64,000 nucleotides of DNA, from contig NZ_FNIX01000008.1 in the NCBI RefSeq assembly GCF_900104175.1, positions 186,001 through 250,000 of the forward strand, read 5' to 3'. Below, in pieces: positions 61,776-64,000 of this stretch. This stretch comes from Lentzea jiangxiensis (GTDB lineage: Bacteria; Actinomycetota; Actinomycetes; Mycobacteriales; Pseudonocardiaceae). A program made the translations under genes and the position numbers. Under the pieces are notes generated by a model, which saw only the letters and a list, made by a program, of their open reading frames with translations, had not been told where the DNA came from and did not search any database. Every line of letters begins with the position of its first letter. Within the stretch, counting starts at the first letter, position 1.

Positions 61776-62345
61776 TCAGCTGACCGCTCGCGCCGACGCC
61801 AGCGTCACGTTGAGCGCCTCCAGCTCGGCGAACATCGAGGTCGCCGCCGCGTGCATCTGCGCGTTGGGCACGAGCTCCCCGTTCGCGTCCAACATGTCGA
61901 AGACGAACGGGATGTGAACCGAGGTGCGTACCGTCACCATCTGCAGAGCGCTGGTCACCTGCTGGAGCTGCTGGACTGATCGCGTCCCGGCGGCGACACC
62001 ACCGTAGGAGACAAATCCGAGAGGCTTGTTCCGCCATTCGTGATACAGGTAGTCCAGCGCGTTCTTCAGCGGAGCCGGATAACCGAAGTTGTACTCGGCC
62101 GTGACGAGCACAATGGCATCAGCGCTGTCGACGATCGCGCTCCATTCGAGCGCGTGCGGGGTCGTGTAGTTGCGCAGCGCGGGATGGTCCGGCTCGTCGA
62201 GGAACGGGAGCGCGAGCTCGGCGAGGTCGACGAGCTGGACGTCGAAGCGCCCGTCCGCGACCGCCAGCTTCGAGAACCAGCCGGCCACCGGCAACCCGAT
62301 CCGGCCCGGACGCGTGCTGCCAATGATGATCAAGAGCTTGGGCAT
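61776..62345 (-). CDS. NADPH-dependent FMN reductase
   Basis: The 189-residue flavodoxin-fold protein begins PKLLIIIGSTRPGRIGLPVA (FMN phosphate loop) and has VLVTAEYNFGYPAPLKNALD and GFVSYGGVAAGTRSVQQL, the signature of the SsuE/ArsH-like FMN_red family. It reduces FMN or quinones/azo compounds with NADPH. ATG 62345 has GGAGGGGTC upstream. It lies 31 bases after the SDR gene and 94 before the [2Fe-2S] gene in the same leftward operon. Confidence 0.9.
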   Translation of the reverse strand: MPKLLIIIGSTRPGRIGLPVAGWFSKLAVADGRFDVQLVDLAELALPFLDEPDHPALRNYTTPHALEWSAIVDSADAIVLVTAEYNFGYPAPLKNALDYLYHEWRNKPLGFVSYGGVAAGTRSVQQLQQVTSALQMVTVRTSVHIPFVFDMLDANGELVPNAQMHAAATSMFAELEALNVTLASARAVS

Positions 62346-62376
62346 GACCCCTCCAGGATCGAGAGTTCGGCCGCCA

Positions 62377-63129
62377 TCACCACATGGTGAGGCCGCCATC
62401 GACGTTGAGCGTCTGGCCGGTGATGAAAGCGGCGTCGTCGGATGCGAGGAAGAAGACCGAGCCGACGACGTCGTCGGGGACCTCGTCGCGGTGGAAGGAA
62501 CGCATGTTGCGTTGCATCGCCAGCAAGGGCTCCGGCAGGACCGCGGCAGCCGCGGGCGTCACGACCAGCCCGGGGGTGACGAGGTTGACGGTGATCGGGT
62601 AGTCGTTGCCGAGCTCGCGGGCCAGGACCCGCGTCAGGCCCATGACGCCGGCCTTCGAGGCGATGTAGTGCGCCTGCATCGGAACGCCGAAGAACATTCC
62701 GCCGGACCCGATGTTGATGATGCGCCCGCGCTCGCTCTGCTTGATCAGCGGAAGAAGAGCCTGGACGGTGTAGAAGGTGCCGCTGAGGTTGACCTCGACG
62801 ACCTGGCGCCATTCCTCACCCGAGATCTTCTCGAAGGGCGTCTGGGGGAAGTGTCCGGCAGCGTTGATCAGGACGTCGACGGTGCCCAGCCGTTCCCGCG
62901 CGGCTTCCGCCAGGTCGGCCAGGCTCGCCTCGTCGGAGACATCGGCGGGGAAGGTGTGCAGCGACGGGTTCGCGCCGTCGGAGTCCCAACGGGTACGCCA
63001 CTCGTCGAGCGTCTCCTGGTACAGGTCACTGGCGAGTACGGTGTCTCCGTTCTGCAAGAACCGGTTGGTGATTTCGGAGCTGATGCCGCCGGCAGCCCCG
63101 GTGATCACGATGTTGCGTGCGGTGGTCAT
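62377..63129 (-). CDS. Short-chain dehydrogenase/reductase (SDR)
   Basis: The 250-residue protein shows NIVITGAAGGISSEITNRFL (cofactor loop), VDVLINAAGHFPQTPFEK, INIGSGGMFFGVPMQAHYIA with the Tyr-xxx-Lys pair in YIASKAGVMGLTR, and FITGQTLNVDGGLTMW. It is a classical NAD(P)-dependent oxidoreductase. ATG 63129. It lies 31 bases from the amidohydrolase stop, consistent with an operon for breakdown of a cyclic or amide compound. Confidence 0.92.
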   Translation of the reverse strand: MTTARNIVITGAAGGISSEITNRFLQNGDTVLASDLYQETLDEWRTRWDSDGANPSLHTFPADVSDEASLADLAEAARERLGTVDVLINAAGHFPQTPFEKISGEEWRQVVEVNLSGTFYTVQALLPLIKQSERGRIINIGSGGMFFGVPMQAHYIASKAGVMGLTRVLARELGNDYPITVNLVTPGLVVTPAAAAVLPEPLLAMQRNMRSFHRDEVPDDVVGSVFFLASDDAAFITGQTLNVDGGLTMW

Positions 63130-63160
63130 GTCTGTTTCCTTCGGTGGTGAGGTAGCCGTG

Positions 63161-64000
63161 TCATACGGTCGCCAGGGGCGTGGTCATCGCCCCTCGCCGC
63201 CAGACGGCACGCGTCGCGAGGGTGTCGGAGATGGATCCGGTGGGGTCACCGTCCACCAGGACCAGGTCGGCCCTGGCCCCTCGGCGGATCACGCCCCGAT
63301 CTTCGAGCCCGAAGGCCTGAGCGGGGATGGACGTCGCGGAACGCAGTGCCTCGACGTTCGGCAGGCCTGCCTTGACGAGGAGTTGCAGCTCGTGGTGCAG
63401 GCTCGCGCCCTGGGCCAGTCCGCCGTGCTCTTCCTCGGCTCGCGCCGCGTCGGTTCCGGCGATGATGCGCACGCCGGAGCGGTAAAGCGCTTGCACCGTC
63501 TCCCGGGAGAACCGGTAGTCCCCTTCGGGGTAGGTGGTGAAGGAGCTGCGCAGCGCTCGCAGCCATTCCTCGCTCATGCGTGACGAGACGCGGCTGTCGG
63601 CCGCCAGGTCCTCGCCGCTCGTGCCCGTGATGGACCGGTTCAGCACCAGGCAGGGGATGACGAACACGCCGGCCCGTGCGATGGCGTTGACGATCTCGTC
63701 GGTCGGCGCCCGGTCGAGGAAGAGGTGGGCCAGTCCGTCGACGCCGACCCGCAGCATCTCCATCGTCGCGTCGTAGGTGAGCGCGTGGGCGACGACGAGC
63801 TTGCCGTGACCATGAGCTTCCCGCACCGCGGCGGCGAACACGTCCTCGGCGAGCTCCGGCAGGCCGGGCGCGTTCAGCACCGTGCCTTCCTCCGCCAGCA
63901 GTTTGATGAAGTCGGAACCTTCTCGCACCCGCTGGGCGATGAACGCCGGGAGCTCGTCGGGGTTCGCGAGGCCGGGCATGGGTGCCGCTTCGGGATGATG
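63161..64000 (-). CDS. Imidazolonepropionase-like amidohydrolase, 5' end outside window
   Basis: About 280 C-terminal residues are present; the frame stays open to base 64000. It has the metal-dependent amidohydrolase pattern: GSDFIKLLAEEGTV (the Lys position), VREAHGHGKLVVAHALTYDA with metal-ligand His residues, VDGLAHLFLDRAPTDEIV, and the C-terminal IIAGTDAARAEEEHGG with the catalytic Asp, then AFGLEDRGVIRRGARADLVL. It resembles prolidase/imidazolonepropionase-type hydrolases of cyclic amides. It heads the leftward catabolic operon as seen here. Confidence 0.88.
   Translation of the reverse strand, partial: HHPEAAPMPGLANPDELPAFIAQRVREGSDFIKLLAEEGTVLNAPGLPELAEDVFAAAVREAHGHGKLVVAHALTYDATMEMLRVGVDGLAHLFLDRAPTDEIVNAIARAGVFVIPCLVLNRSITGTSGEDLAADSRVSSRMSEEWLRALRSSFTTYPEGDYRFSRETVQALYRSGVRIIAGTDAARAEEEHGGLAQGASLHHELQLLVKAGLPNVEALRSATSIPAQAFGLEDRGVIRRGARADLVLVDGDPTGSISDTLATRAVWRRGAMTTPLATV

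Noticed and set aside
1-64000. CRISPR arrays or riboswitches
   Set aside because: No evenly spaced direct repeats and no recognisable riboswitch cores were seen on reading both strands.

Overview
This is high-GC DNA with dense GTG/TTG/ATG starts, purine-rich ribosome binding sites, and many TetR, MarR, LysR, AraC, PucR and XRE regulators. The gene families (RppA-type PKS remnant, SpoVK/CbbX-type AAA+ protein, TIR-WD40 protein, two-component system facing an FtsX-type ABC transporter, Dabb protein) point to a filamentous actinomycete. Pseudonocardiales is my best guess, by inference only. No rRNA, tRNA or CRISPR array was seen. The window reads as an accessory or chromosome-arm region: many small regulator-enzyme pairs separated by decayed genes and insertion-sequence (IS) relics.

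Layout. 0-9 kb: end of a DUF4436 membrane protein, a GNAT acetyltransferase, an rppA relic beside VOC and frameshifted cupin genes, a secreted beta-propeller protein, an SDR with a paired operator, an MFS exporter followed by a MarR relic, a 10-codon peptide gene with a strong terminator, a tyrosine-recombinase relic and a diacylglycerol-kinase-like lipid kinase. 9-17 kb: a large beta-helix plus double-AAA+ protein, a STAS protein, an IS5-type relic and a TIR-transmembrane-WD40 protein. 17-25 kb: three divergent regulator/target pairs (LysR/MFS, MarR/NmrA, XRE/quinone reductase) and a DoxX-like protein. 25-27 kb: an integrase-type IS interrupted by an IS3-family fragment, then a duplicated acetyltransferase tail. 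27-37.5 kb: secreted beta/gamma-crystallin-like protein, PucR regulator, two tandem secreted serine hydrolases, two divergent oxidoreductase/regulator pairs (TetR, AraC) and an intact GNAT. 37.6-43.7 kb: histidine kinase and response regulator convergent with an ABC permease/ATPase pair; the module is bracketed by an inverted repeat of about 150 bp. 43.7-48 kb: decayed DNA, a small membrane protein, a UPF0126 (YicG-like) protein, a frameshifted IS5-family element with recognisable ends, and a twice-frameshifted beta-propeller gene. 48-55 kb: FAD monooxygenase/TetR pair, an IS30 relic, and a TetR-controlled catabolic set (creatininase-family hydrolase, amidase with AtzG-like subunit, metallo-beta-lactamase-fold hydrolase) sharing an 8-5-8 palindromic operator. 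55-64 kb: plasmid/phage-like relic, membrane protein, quinone oxidoreductase, Dabb/TetR pair, then a leftward operon (amidohydrolase, SDR, FMN reductase, and the three subunits of a CO/xanthine-dehydrogenase-type enzyme) whose last two genes are broken.

Overall: at least seven otherwise well-conserved genes are interrupted by single-base shifts, often in G/C-rich runs. Either many genes here are decaying or the underlying sequence has residual indel errors; this should be settled before any of them is called a pseudogene.
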